From the NCBI RefSeq assembly GCF_040676615.1, contig NZ_JBFAPI010000002.1, positions 310,001 to 374,000 on the forward strand: DNA of 64,000 bases, in the 5' to 3' direction. Position numbers and translations under genes: made by a program. The notes under the pieces are model-generated. The model did no database searches. It worked only from the letters and a program-made list of their open reading frames with translations, and was not told the origin of the DNA. Shown here one piece after another: positions 53,230 through 62,055 of this stretch. Source of the stretch: Asanoa sp040676615 (lineage in GTDB: Bacteria; Actinomycetota; Actinomycetes; Mycobacteriales; Micromonosporaceae). Position 1 is the first letter of the stretch. Every line of letters starts with the position of its first letter.

Positions 53230-56200
53230 TCAGCCTGCGACGAACAGGTTCGTGGTGCCGAGGGTGGTGGTGCCGTCGGAGTATTCGACGACGCCGAGGT
53301 AGCGCTGCCCCGCCGTGAGGCCGCTCCACGCGGCCGTCACCGTCGCGGCGGCGCCGACCGTCACCGCCTGGGTCGCCGGTGTGACGGTCAGGTTGCCGGC
53401 GTTGCCGGCCGGGACAACCCAGCGGTCGAGCTGCACGTTGACCGGTCCGGCAGCCGCGAAGAGGTCGACGAACGTCACGTACGTGCCGGGTTCGGTGACC
53501 GTCACCGATTCCTGCGCCGAGCCGCCGGCGCTCTGCCCGGCCAGCGTCAGCGCGCCGTTGGCGGCCTGCCGGTAGACGAAGATGTCGATGTCGGTGCCCG
53601 CCGGGTAGTCGGCGTCGAACGTCGCGAACCGGGTCAGTTTCGCGCCCGCCAGGACGGTCGTGTTGACCGAGACGATGTCGCTCGCCGTTGCCGGGGCGTT
53701 GACGTTGAACGCCGTCGCCGGGTTGGGCGTCAGGTTCCACCGGTCAACGGTTGCGGCAACCAGGCCATGGCCCTGTGCGGCCAGGTTGCCGGCGTAGCCC
53801 GCGGTCACCGGCAACGCGACCTGGCCGGTCGTGCCCGTACCGGTGGCCTCCGGCGGCACCGCGACCGGCACCGGCCGGACCGCGATCGCGCTGCGCACGT
53901 CGTGGCCGAGCAGGTCGCGCCAGCGCAACGAGCCGAAGGACCATTCACCCATGGCGCCACCGGTACGTGTGATCGTCACCTTGAAGGTCTGCTTCTTGCC
54001 CGGCAGGAGCGCGATGATCTTCGGGGAGACGTCGACCTTGAAGCCGGCCGGTGCCTGCACGGTCGCCAGGTAGAGCGCCGGCAGCTTGCTCACGTTGGTC
54101 ACCGTGCGGGTCAGGGTCTGCTTGCCGGCCAGGTCACCGACGGCGAGCGACGGGCTGTTGAAGTCGCTCGGGTCGACCGTGCCGACGCTCGTGCACACGT
54201 CTTGCCCACCGGAGACCAGGTGGACCCCGATGCCGCAGGAGTACTGCAGCCACTGGGTGACCCCCGAGTCGTAGACCAGGCCCGGGTCGAACGCGTCCCG
54301 CGCGGCGACCTGGCCGGCACCCATCTCCAGCGGGTTGGCGTTGCTGCCGTCCGCCTCGTCCTGGATCGGCTGGCCCTCGTTGTCGCGCACGCCGGCCGTG
54401 GTCATCAGCGCCGACTTGACCATCATCGGCGACCAGGTCGGGTGCTTGGCCAGGAGCAGCGCGCCGATGCCGGCGATGTGCGGGCTGGCCATCGAGGTGC
54501 CGCTGTTGGTGTCCCAGAGGTTGCCGTTGTGGCTGGCGGGCCCGGTCGCGGCGACCACGTCGACGCCGGGCGCCATGATGTCGGGCTTGAGCAGGTCGCC
54601 ACCGCTGGACGCGCCGGGGCCGCGGCTGGAGAAGGTGGCCACCACCGGCGCCCGGACCTTCGCGTTGCTGGCTGCCGAGATCGTGGCGGTCGGGTCGCCA
54701 CCGGCCGCGATGTAGGCCTTGACCGCGGCGCCCGTGGCCTGGTCGACGTGGATCGACGGCACCGCGTGGTAGTCGGCGTTGAGCGTGTTGGGCGTCGGGT
54801 TGAACAGCACCATGCCGACGCCGCCGGCGTTCTTGACCGCGAGGCTCTTGTCGACGCGGTTGTTGTTGCCGCGCTCGCAGAGCACGATCTTGCCGGTCAC
54901 CTTGGCCGGGTCGAGTTGCGGCGGAGTGCTCACGCACTGGGCGGCGAGGATCTCGGTGCTGCCCGCGAGCCCGCTGGTCCGGGCGTCGACGACCGGCGCG
55001 GTGACGGCGGTGGGCCCGGTGCCGACGCCATGGAACGTCTGGCCGTTGCCCAGCGTCAGGGTCTTGGTCGAGGACCGGTCGTGTGTACCGGCGGCGACGG
55101 TGGTCGTCCACGGCATGCCGTTGTCGACGGTGGACGCGCCCGGCCCGGCGTTGCCGGCCGAGGTGGCAACGAAGACACCGGCGTTGGCGGCGTTGAGGAA
55201 CGCCAGCTCGACGGCGCTGAAGTTGTCGTTGTCGTCGCCGATCGAGTAGTTGATCACGTCGACGCCGTCGGCGACGGCCTGGTCGATCGCGGCCACGATG
55301 TCGACGCTGTTGCCGACCGACTGCGTGCCGGCCGCGTTGGCGTAGAGCACCTTGTAGATCGACAGGCGGGCGGCCGGGGCCATGCCCGAGATCACGCCGG
55401 CGACGGCGCCGTTGATGGTCGCGGTCACGCCGTGGTTGCCGCCCGCGGTGCTCGCGGTGTGCGAGCCGTGCCCGTAGTAGTCGCGCGGCGAGTCGAACTC
55501 ACCCGGGTTGGCGTGCGAGATGTTGTTGGACGCGTACCAGCGGGCACCGAGCACCTTGTTGTTGCAGCTGACCGGGCTCTCCACGCCCGGGTCGCAACTG
55601 CCGTTCCACTTGGCGTCGATCGTCTTCTGGTCGCGGCGCGGCGCCGGCAGGGGCCCGAAGCTCGGGTTCTCCGGCCAGAAGCCGGAGTCGATGACGCCGA
55701 TGATGATGCCCTCGCCGGCCCGCTCCGGGCTGCCGAACTGCTTGCGCCAGGCACCGTCGTTGCCGTCGAGCCCGACGAACGCCGGCGTCGTGAAGGTCTC
55801 GGAGTGCACCAACTCGTTCTTCCACACGTTGGCGACACCCGGCGTCTGTCGCAGCCGCGCCGCTTCGGCGGCCGTCAACTCCGCCGAGAACCCGGCGAAG
55901 ACCAGCGTGTAGTCATATTTGACCTTGCCGGCGCTGACCCCGGCCCGGTCGAGCACGCGGTCGCGGACCTGGCCGAGGTGCTGCCGGTAGGCCCGCACGT
56001 TCTTGCTGGCGCTGTCGAGCTTGGCACCGGCGCCGGCGCGGGTGGGCGCCAGCCCCGCGATCCCACCGTTGTAGGTGGCTGCGGGCGCGTCGGTGGTCTG
56101 CACCAGGTAGGTCAGCGTGGGCGCGCTCGCCGGGGCCGCGGTCGGTGCGGCATGCGCGGGCGCACTGGTCAAAGTGAACGCGGACAGGGTCGCGGCAGCG

Positions 56201-56250
56201 ACCAGCGCGGCAGCCGAGCGACGTCGCCCGGCACGAGAGATGCCCAACAT
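53230..56250 (-). CDS. secreted subtilisin-like S8 serine protease with PA domain
   Basis: 1006 residues. Signal peptide 1-34 (MLGISRAGRRRSAAALVAAA start, AHA-AP cleavage), I9 propeptide about 45-150, catalytic domain with triad Asp in VIDSGFWPENPSF, His in YGHGSHTAST, Ser in SGTSMASPHIAG, an inserted PA domain (around GKIVLCERGNNNRVDKSLAV), and C-terminal beta-sandwich domains for cell-surface binding. Start ATG 56250 follows TAGTCT with seven nt between and no ribosome site, so it is probably leaderless. Likely a nutritional or wall-associated extracellular protease. Two hairpins follow the stop. Confidence 0.94.
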   Translation of the reverse strand: MLGISRAGRRRSAAALVAAATLSAFTLTSAPAHAAPTAAPASAPTLTYLVQTTDAPAATYNGGIAGLAPTRAGAGAKLDSASKNVRAYRQHLGQVRDRVLDRAGVSAGKVKYDYTLVFAGFSAELTAAEAARLRQTPGVANVWKNELVHSETFTTPAFVGLDGNDGAWRKQFGSPERAGEGIIIGVIDSGFWPENPSFGPLPAPRRDQKTIDAKWNGSCDPGVESPVSCNNKVLGARWYASNNISHANPGEFDSPRDYYGHGSHTASTAGGNHGVTATINGAVAGVISGMAPAARLSIYKVLYANAAGTQSVGNSVDIVAAIDQAVADGVDVINYSIGDDNDNFSAVELAFLNAANAGVFVATSAGNAGPGASTVDNGMPWTTTVAAGTHDRSSTKTLTLGNGQTFHGVGTGPTAVTAPVVDARTSGLAGSTEILAAQCVSTPPQLDPAKVTGKIVLCERGNNNRVDKSLAVKNAGGVGMVLFNPTPNTLNADYHAVPSIHVDQATGAAVKAYIAAGGDPTATISAASNAKVRAPVVATFSSRGPGASSGGDLLKPDIMAPGVDVVAATGPASHNGNLWDTNSGTSMASPHIAGIGALLLAKHPTWSPMMVKSALMTTAGVRDNEGQPIQDEADGSNANPLEMGAGQVAARDAFDPGLVYDSGVTQWLQYSCGIGVHLVSGGQDVCTSVGTVDPSDFNSPSLAVGDLAGKQTLTRTVTNVSKLPALYLATVQAPAGFKVDVSPKIIALLPGKKQTFKVTITRTGGAMGEWSFGSLRWRDLLGHDVRSAIAVRPVPVAVPPEATGTGTTGQVALPVTAGYAGNLAAQGHGLVAATVDRWNLTPNPATAFNVNAPATASDIVSVNTTVLAGAKLTRFATFDADYPAGTDIDIFVYRQAANGALTLAGQSAGGSAQESVTVTEPGTYVTFVDLFAAAGPVNVQLDRWVVPAGNAGNLTVTPATQAVTVGAAATVTAAWSGLTAGQRYLGVVEYSDGTTTLGTTNLFVAG

Positions 56251-56428
56251 GGACGGCAGACTATGGTCCGCATAGACGTGCGCTGAACCCTCAAGGCTGC
56301 CGACAAGGGTCAGGTGAAGGGTTGATTCGAGGGACAACCCGCACGCCACGCACGACGCACCCAGCGTTTCTCGACGCCGCAGCCTAGCGGCCGCATAACG
56401 CGCCGGCAATGCGATCCGTTGAGCCGGT

Positions 56429-57184
56429 GTGAGACGTCGGACGTTGCTCAGGAGCGCCATCGCCGCCGCGGGTGGGGTCGGGGTGGTCGGGGTCAATGGG
56501 CTATCCCGTGCCGCGGAGATCCAGCCCGGCGCCGAACGGGTCGAGAAGAAGGATTCCGTTTCGCGGGGTAGGAGCGTCGACTTCTATACGGCCGTGCCGG
56601 CCGGGCATGGCGACGGCAAAGGGCTGCCGGTCTGCATCGTGCTGCACGGTGCGGCGAAACGGCCCGGCGATTTCGCCAGGCTCGGTTTCGGTCGCGCCCT
56701 CAGTCGCGCGGTCGAGAAAGGCGCACCGCCATTCGTGCTCGCCGGTGCCAACGGCGGCCGGCGGGGTTGGCGGCCGAAACCCGGCGACGACCCACAGCGG
56801 ATGGCGTACGAGGAGGTGCCCAACTGGTGTGCCGAACGCGGCTTCGACATCACCCGCCTGGCGCTCTGGGGCTGGTCGACGGGCGGCGCCGGCGCACTGC
56901 TGCTGGCCGAGACGTTCCGGTCGTTCGCCCGGCTGACCGCCGCATTCTCTCCCGCGGTCGCACTCGGAGACCAGGTCTTCGAGCAGGTCGGCCGGCTCCG
57001 GTCGCAACCCCTGGGGCTCTGGTGCGGCCTCGACGACCGGTTGCTGAAAAACGTGCAGGCGCTGCAGCGGGCGCTTCCCCTGCCGCCGGTCGCGGGGCGC
57101 TACACCGATGGCGGGCACACCTTCGACTATTGGCAGACGATCATTCCGGAAGCGTTCCGAATCATCGGATCCACCCTTGATTAG
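56429..57184 (+). CDS. exported alpha/beta-hydrolase (esterase-like)
   Basis: 251 residues. N-terminus VRRRTLLRSAIAAAGGVGVVG is a Tat-type signal (twin Arg), from GTG 56429. The fold shows the oxyanion stretch VCIVLHGAAKRPGDFARLG, nucleophile elbow GWSTGGAG (Ser), an acid in GLDDRLLKNV and His in DGGHTFDYW. It resembles carbohydrate-acetyl or feruloyl-type esterases. It diverges from the S8 protease by 178 bp. Tat export suggests a folded or cofactor-bearing secreted enzyme. Confidence 0.85.
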   Translation: MRRRTLLRSAIAAAGGVGVVGVNGLSRAAEIQPGAERVEKKDSVSRGRSVDFYTAVPAGHGDGKGLPVCIVLHGAAKRPGDFARLGFGRALSRAVEKGAPPFVLAGANGGRRGWRPKPGDDPQRMAYEEVPNWCAERGFDITRLALWGWSTGGAGALLLAETFRSFARLTAAFSPAVALGDQVFEQVGRLRSQPLGLWCGLDDRLLKNVQALQRALPLPPVAGRYTDGGHTFDYWQTIIPEAFRIIGSTLD

Positions 57185-57229
57185 TGATCTATTCTCGTCG
57201 ATAGTCTCCGAATGGGGCGGGAGCATCCG

Positions 57230-57634
57230 ATGATCGATCTCGACGACACCCTGCGAGCCTGGGTCACCAGTCCGCCCGAATGGAGCAGCGCCGCCGCCGT
57301 GCGGCTCGCCAAGCGGGTCGCGGCCGGCGACGACCTGCTCGCGGTGAGCTGGGAGCCCGGCGACGACGAATGGGTCCGGCTGGCCGGTGACGACGACGTG
57401 CGCGCCACCGTGCATGTGCGTTATCCGCTCGCGTTCGCCGACCACGAGTTGGCGGCGAGGTTGCGCGCGGCCGACCCGGCGGTCACCGTCATCGCCATTC
57501 CGGATTACGACGCCGACGATCTGCGTGGGTCGCCCGATCTACTGCGGGCCACGATCCTGCCGCACCTGCCGTGGTCCGACGATTTCGATCCAGCACATTT
57601 CAGCGCCGCCGACCTCTTCTTCGAAAGCGTCTAG
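57230..57634 (+). CDS. small acidic protein of unknown function
   Basis: 134 residues. ATG 57230 is supported by GGGAG six nt upstream; an upstream ATG at 57212 lacks one. Acidic, no membrane or signal, with SAAAVRLAKRVAAGDDLLAVSWEPGDDEW and PWSDDFDPAHFSAADLFFE. No family recognised. It is 26 bp upstream of the antiporter gene in the same orientation and might share a transcript with it. Confidence 0.7.
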   Translation: MIDLDDTLRAWVTSPPEWSSAAAVRLAKRVAAGDDLLAVSWEPGDDEWVRLAGDDDVRATVHVRYPLAFADHELAARLRAADPAVTVIAIPDYDADDLRGSPDLLRATILPHLPWSDDFDPAHFSAADLFFESV

Positions 57635-57659
57635 CTGCACTTCTGGCACTCTTGTCGGC

Positions 57660-58769
57660 ATGGCAGCAGCGATGGCCAGACGCGCCTACCTGACAAACTG
57701 GACCGTCGTCGTCCCTTTCGTCGCGCTCGTCGCGCTGGGCCTGAGCTGGGGTCGTGATCTCGCCGGATGGGCGGTCGGGCTCGTGGCGATCTGCCTCGCC
57801 GGTGCCGTGCTCGCCGCCGTGCACCACGCCGAGGTGGTCGCCGCGCGGGTCGGTGAGCCGTTCGGTTCGCTGGTGCTCGCCGTCGCGGTCACCTTCATCG
57901 AGGTGGCGCTGATCGTCACGCTGATGATCAGCGGCACCCCCGAGAAGACCGCGACCCTGGCCCGCGACACCGTCTTCTCGGCCGTGATGATCACGTGTAA
58001 CGGCATCGTCGGGCTCGCCCTGCTGCTCGGCGCGCTGCGCCGGCGGATCGCCGTGTTCAACCCCGAGGGCAGTGGCGGCGCGCTTGCCACCGTCGCCACC
58101 CTGGCCACGCTGAGCCTGGTGTTCCCGACGTTCACCACCACCGAGCCCGGCCCGGAGTTCTCCGGCTCCCAACTCACCTTCGCCGCGGTCGCCTCGCTCG
58201 CGCTCTACGGCCTGTTCGTCGCCGTGCAGACGGTCCGGCACCGCGACTACTTCCTGCCGATCACCACCAGCGGCACGGTCATCGACGCCGAGGAGCACGC
58301 CGACCCACCGTCCAACCGGGACGCGCTGATCAGCCTGCTGGTCCTGCTGGCCGCCCTGGTCGCCGTGGTCGGTGACGCTAAGTCGGTCTCGCCGACCATC
58401 GAACGCGGCGTCGCCGCGGCCGGCTTCCCGCCCACCGTCGTCGGCGTGATCATCGCGCTGCTGGTGCTGCTCCCCGAGACGCTGGCCGCGACCCGGGCGG
58501 CGCTGCGCGACCGCGTGCAGACCAGCCTCAACCTGGCGTACGGGTCGGCCATGGCCAGCATCGGCCTGACCATCCCGGCCATCGCGGTCGCGTCGATCTG
58601 GCTCGACGGCCCACTGATCCTCGGCCTACCGGCGACGCAGTTGGTGCTGCTCGCGCTGACGGTCGTCGTCGGCATCCTCACGGTGGTGCCGGGGCGGGCG
58701 ACCGCGCTGCAGGGCGGCGTACACCTGGCCCTGGTGGCGGCTTTCGTCTTTCTCGCTGTGCGACCCTGA
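57660..58769 (+). CDS. Ca2+/H+ antiporter (ChaA-like, CaCA superfamily)
   Basis: 369 residues, about 10-11 membrane helices. The two inverted alpha repeats show the acidic ion-binding motifs VTFIEVALIVTLM and LLVLLPETLAATRAALRDRVQTSLNLAYGSAMAS. ATG at 57660 (MAAAMARRAYL). Exports calcium (or sodium) in exchange for protons across the cytoplasmic membrane. Neighbours give no clear regulator. Confidence 0.9.
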   Translation: MAAAMARRAYLTNWTVVVPFVALVALGLSWGRDLAGWAVGLVAICLAGAVLAAVHHAEVVAARVGEPFGSLVLAVAVTFIEVALIVTLMISGTPEKTATLARDTVFSAVMITCNGIVGLALLLGALRRRIAVFNPEGSGGALATVATLATLSLVFPTFTTTEPGPEFSGSQLTFAAVASLALYGLFVAVQTVRHRDYFLPITTSGTVIDAEEHADPPSNRDALISLLVLLAALVAVVGDAKSVSPTIERGVAAAGFPPTVVGVIIALLVLLPETLAATRAALRDRVQTSLNLAYGSAMASIGLTIPAIAVASIWLDGPLILGLPATQLVLLALTVVVGILTVVPGRATALQGGVHLALVAAFVFLAVRP

Positions 58770-58788
58770 AGAAAGTTAGAGTTCTCCG

Positions 58789-59874
58789 ATGGGATGGGTG
58801 GACGGCAGGCTGACGTTCCGCTATCCCGACCCGCGGCGCCACCTCGCCGGCGTCCGCCTGGAGCAGCATGCCGGCCTGCCCGGCGACCGGCTCGATTTCG
58901 TCTACCGCGGCCAGGAATGGGTGCTCGACCTCCCGGCGCCGGATGCCTGGCGGCTCGAATACCAGCTGCGGCTGCGCCACCCCGACGGCCGCGAGGAGAC
59001 CGTCAACGACCCCGTCAACCCGGCCCGGGTGGCCGGCGCGTTCGGCGACAAGTCGGTGCTGCACCGGCGCGACTACGTCGACCCCGTCTGGCTCGACCTG
59101 CCCGCCGCGCTCGGCACCTGGCGCGAGTTGACCGTTGCCGCACCGGCCCTCGACGCGGAGGTCTGGATCCGCACCTGGTCGCCGCCCAGCGCGGGCAACC
59201 GGGTGCTGGTCGCCCACGACGGTCCCGAGTTCGACAAGCTGGCCGACCTCGGCCACTACGCGGCGGCGATGGTCGGCTCGGGCGCCCTGCCGCCGTTCCA
59301 CCTGGTGCTGCTCGGCCCCGGCGACCGCAGCGACTGGTATTCGGCCAACAACGCCTACGCCGCCACGCTGACCGACCCGGTCCTCGACCGGCTCCGCGCG
59401 GAGCTCGGTTTCGACGGCAAGGTGACCGGGATGGGCGCGAGCCTGGGCGGCCTGGCGATGCTCCACGCGCAACGCCGTACCCCAGCAGCGTTCGGGGGTT
59501 TGTTCCTGCAGTCCGGCAGCTTCTTCCGGCCGCGACTGGATCCGCAGGAGTCCGGCTTCCGCTATTTCCAGCGGATCACCCGGTTCACCGGGCCGGTGGT
59601 CGCCTCGGCGTTCGCCGCGCATCCCGTGCCGACTCTGCTGACCTGTGGCACCGTCGAGGAGAACCTGGCCAACAACCGGGAAATGGCCGACGCGTTGGCC
59701 CGGCAGGGCTATCCGGCGGAGTTGGTGGAAGTGCCCGACGGGCACCAGTTCACCGCCTGGCGGGACGCGTTCGACCCGCACCTGACCCGGTTGCTGGCCC
59801 GGTCGTGGGGCGAGACGTCGTGGAGCCTGGGCTCGTGGGGTCCGGGCTCGTGGGGTGGGCCGTCGGGAGGTTAG
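58789..59874 (+). CDS. enterochelin-esterase-like alpha/beta-hydrolase
   Basis: 361 residues. An N-terminal beta-sandwich (about 1-130) as in Fes-type esterases precedes the hydrolase domain with nucleophile GASLGG near residue 224, DGHQFTAWR (catalytic His) and an acid around CGTVEENLANN. The C-terminal tail is Trp/Gly/Ser-rich (SLGSWGPGSWGGPSGG). TAGAGT lies six nt before ATG 58789 and no ribosome site is present, pointing to a leaderless transcript and the operon start. Next gene begins two bases after the TAG. Confidence 0.87.
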   Translation: MGWVDGRLTFRYPDPRRHLAGVRLEQHAGLPGDRLDFVYRGQEWVLDLPAPDAWRLEYQLRLRHPDGREETVNDPVNPARVAGAFGDKSVLHRRDYVDPVWLDLPAALGTWRELTVAAPALDAEVWIRTWSPPSAGNRVLVAHDGPEFDKLADLGHYAAAMVGSGALPPFHLVLLGPGDRSDWYSANNAYAATLTDPVLDRLRAELGFDGKVTGMGASLGGLAMLHAQRRTPAAFGGLFLQSGSFFRPRLDPQESGFRYFQRITRFTGPVVASAFAAHPVPTLLTCGTVEENLANNREMADALARQGYPAELVEVPDGHQFTAWRDAFDPHLTRLLARSWGETSWSLGSWGPGSWGGPSGG

Positions 59875-59875
59875 C

Positions 59876-60622
59876 GTGCGGGAACACTGGGTCGAGCTGT
59901 TCTCCCCGGCCATCGGGACGGCCGGGTCGGTGGTTCGCTACGGCCACTACGGCCGGCCGATGCTGGTGTTCCCGTCGGAGCAGGGCCGCGCGGGCGACTT
60001 CGCCGCGAACGGCATGGTCGGCGCGGTGCGGGATCTCATCGACGCGGGCCGGGTGAAGCTGTTCTGCGTCGACTCCTACGACGCCGGCTCCTGGGCGTCG
60101 CGCGACCTGCCGTTGGAGGAGCGGGCCAGGCGGCACGGTGCCTTCGAGTCGTGGATCGTCGACCAGGTCGTGCCGTTCATCCACGAAGACCAGGGTGGTG
60201 GCGGCGGCGAGATCGGCGTGGCCGGTTGCTCGATGGGCGCCTTCCACGCGCTCAACTTCGCCTGCCGGCGGGCCGACCTGTTTCCGCTGGCGATGTGCTT
60301 CTCCGGCAACTACGACCCGGCCGCCTGGCACGGTTGGGGTGAACGCGGCGACGCGGCCTACTTCAACAGCCCGACCGACTATCTCGGCCACATGCACGGC
60401 GACCACCTCGACTGGCTGCGCACCCGGCTGTCGGTCCTGCTGGTCTGCGGTCAGGGGCAATGGGAGGACACCACCGGAGCCCTGCACTCGACACGGCAGG
60501 TGGCCGGACTGCTTGCCGACAAAGGGATCCGGCACGAGCTGGACCTGTGGGGCTACGACGTGCCACACGACTGGCCGTCGTGGCGCGCGCAATGGGCGCA
60601 TCATCTGCCGCGGTTCTGTTGA
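59876..60622 (+). CDS. second alpha/beta-hydrolase esterase of the operon
   Basis: 248 residues from GTG 59876 with GGGAGG upstream. It has LVFPSEQGRAGDF, nucleophile GCSMGAF, and late His-bearing PHDWPSWRAQWAHHLP. No signal peptide, so cytoplasmic. It belongs to the same esterase superfamily as the previous gene but lacks its N-terminal domain, a shorter form. The following ATP-grasp gene starts 15 bp downstream with a good ribosome site. Confidence 0.87.
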   Translation: MREHWVELFSPAIGTAGSVVRYGHYGRPMLVFPSEQGRAGDFAANGMVGAVRDLIDAGRVKLFCVDSYDAGSWASRDLPLEERARRHGAFESWIVDQVVPFIHEDQGGGGGEIGVAGCSMGAFHALNFACRRADLFPLAMCFSGNYDPAAWHGWGERGDAAYFNSPTDYLGHMHGDHLDWLRTRLSVLLVCGQGQWEDTTGALHSTRQVAGLLADKGIRHELDLWGYDVPHDWPSWRAQWAHHLPRFC

Positions 60623-60637
60623 CTGGGGAGGCTGCAC

Positions 60638-61876
60638 GTGGCCGACGTCGAACACATCATCGGAATGCTGCTGGGTACGGAGGACGACTGGCCACGGGCC
60701 TACGAGGCACTGGTCGACCGGCTCGGCCCGGTCGTCGACGGCGCGGGGCGCAAGCACCGGCTGAAGACCACCCGGGTCACCATCGAGCCGTTCAACCTGC
60801 GCGACAAGCCACGCCACTCGCTGGTCATCGACCGGCTCGCGTACTGGTACTACCACCCGCGCGAGTGGCTCAAGAAGGTGTCCATGATGGACGGTGTCTA
60901 CCTGCTCAACAGCCCGTTCACCTTCCAGTCGATGGAGAAGCACGCGGCCTACTGCGCGATGATGCGGCTCGGCCTCAAGGTGCCGGAGACCGTGCTGGTG
61001 CCCTACAAGCACCCGCTGGAGAACTCGCGCTGGGCCTACACCGCGGCCCGTTACAACCAGCCGTTCGACCTCGACGCGGTGGCCTCGGAGCTCGGCTATC
61101 CGCTCTTCATGAAGCCCTACGACGGCGGCGCCTGGGTCGGCGTCTCCAAGATCCGTGACAGTGCGGAGTTGCACGCCGCCTACGACGCGTCCGGTGAGCG
61201 GCTGATGCACCTGCAGCAGTCGGTGGAGAACTACGACGTGTTCACCCGGTCGCTGTCGATCGGGCCGGAGACGATGGTGATGAAGTTCCGGCCCGAGTTG
61301 CCGATGCACGACCGCTACGCGGTGGAGCACAACTTCCTCGACGCCGCGACCGGCGACGAGGTGGTCACCATCTCCCGGCTGGTCAACGCGTTCTTCGGCT
61401 GGGAGTTCAACTCCTGCGAGTCGCTCGTGCGGGGCAACGAGGTCTACCCGATCGACTACGCCAATGCCTGCCCCGACGTGGCGCTGACCTCGCTGCACTA
61501 CTACTTCCCGTGGGCGATGAAAGCGCTGCTGCGCTGGACGACGTTCTGCGTGGTGACGGGCCGCCGCTTCCAGGTCGACCTCAACACCCGCCGGTACTTC
61601 GAGATCGCCGACCGCACCGACCTGACCTACCAGGAGAAGCTGGCCCGCTACCGGTCGTTGGCCGACGAACATTTCGAGTCGGAGCGCTATGCCGACTTCT
61701 GCGCGTCGCGGCTCACCCACGTCGACGAGATGGTCTACGACTGGGTCCGTTCCCCGGAGTTCGACACCCTGCTCGTGGAGACCGTGCGCAACACGTACCC
61801 CGTCGAAGAACATGATCGGTTCGTGGCGCACTTCCGGGGCCTGACCGGCGCCTGGGTGGCCGACCAAGCGGGTTAA
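60638..61876 (+). CDS. ATP-grasp ligase-like protein
   Basis: 412 residues; GTG 60638 follows GGGGAGG. The ATP-grasp core includes LGYPLFMKPYDGGAWVGVSKI (ATP-binding Lys and glycine loop) and PIDYANACPD (metal ligands), with the C-terminal RRFQVDLNTRRYFEIADRTD. ATP-grasp enzymes form carboxylate-amine bonds through acyl phosphates. No substrate-specific family is recognised. It closes a three-gene operon with two esterases, so I infer synthesis and cleavage of one small ester or peptide-like metabolite. Confidence 0.85.
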   Translation: MADVEHIIGMLLGTEDDWPRAYEALVDRLGPVVDGAGRKHRLKTTRVTIEPFNLRDKPRHSLVIDRLAYWYYHPREWLKKVSMMDGVYLLNSPFTFQSMEKHAAYCAMMRLGLKVPETVLVPYKHPLENSRWAYTAARYNQPFDLDAVASELGYPLFMKPYDGGAWVGVSKIRDSAELHAAYDASGERLMHLQQSVENYDVFTRSLSIGPETMVMKFRPELPMHDRYAVEHNFLDAATGDEVVTISRLVNAFFGWEFNSCESLVRGNEVYPIDYANACPDVALTSLHYYFPWAMKALLRWTTFCVVTGRRFQVDLNTRRYFEIADRTDLTYQEKLARYRSLADEHFESERYADFCASRLTHVDEMVYDWVRSPEFDTLLVETVRNTYPVEEHDRFVAHFRGLTGAWVADQAG

Positions 61877-61882
61877 TTCGGC

Positions 61883-61927
61883 TGCGCCTGACCCGCTTCC
61901 CGTGCGACTCTCGGCGGGTCAGGCGCA
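61883..61927 (+). terminator. 14-bp perfect hairpin after the ATP-grasp gene
   Basis: TGCGCCTGACCCGC (61883-61896) pairs with GCGGGTCAGGCGCA (61914-61927) across 17 nt, starting six nt after the ATP-grasp stop. It most likely terminates the upstream operon, but lies just ahead of the leader ORF and could also be part of the downstream gene's leader. Confidence 0.65.
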
Positions 61928-61947
61928 CCCGACGACAGGAGCGTGCA

Positions 61948-62055
61948 ATGCGAGGCCTCGAAAACTTCCGCCCATCCGGCTGCCGAGTTTTCGAGGACAC
62001 CTCCGCATATGCATACCGTCAACATCGGGATTCTGGCGCATGTCGACGCCGGTAA
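61948..62055 (+). CDS. candidate 35-residue leader peptide of the ribosomal-protection gene
   Basis: ATG 61948 has an excellent ribosome site (CAGGAGCG, about seven nt upstream) and reads 35 codons to TAA at 62053. It begins MRGLENFRPSGCRVF and is Arg-rich near the end (ACRRR). It runs through both arms of the 61956-61996 hairpin and overlaps the start of the next gene by 47 nt in a different frame. Position and structure fit a regulatory leader rather than a functional protein. Confidence 0.55.
   Translation: MRGLENFRPSGCRVFEDTSAYAYRQHRDSGACRRR
61956..61996 (+). promoter_or_regulatory. probable translational attenuator hairpin
   Basis: CCTCGAAAACT (61956-61966) pairs perfectly over 11 bp with AGTTTTCGAGG (61986-61996), loop 19 nt. 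The right arm carries GAGG, part of GAGGA, the likely ribosome site of the gene starting at 62009. The left arm lies within codons 3-7 of the leader ORF, so ribosomes on the leader would open the hairpin. Confidence 0.65.

Noticed and set aside
52486..56286. 1266-codon open frame on the plus strand
   Set aside because: It is entirely antisense to the S8 protease and GNAT genes, has Arg/Asp/Val-dominated composition and no recognisable domain; such frames are expected at very high GC.
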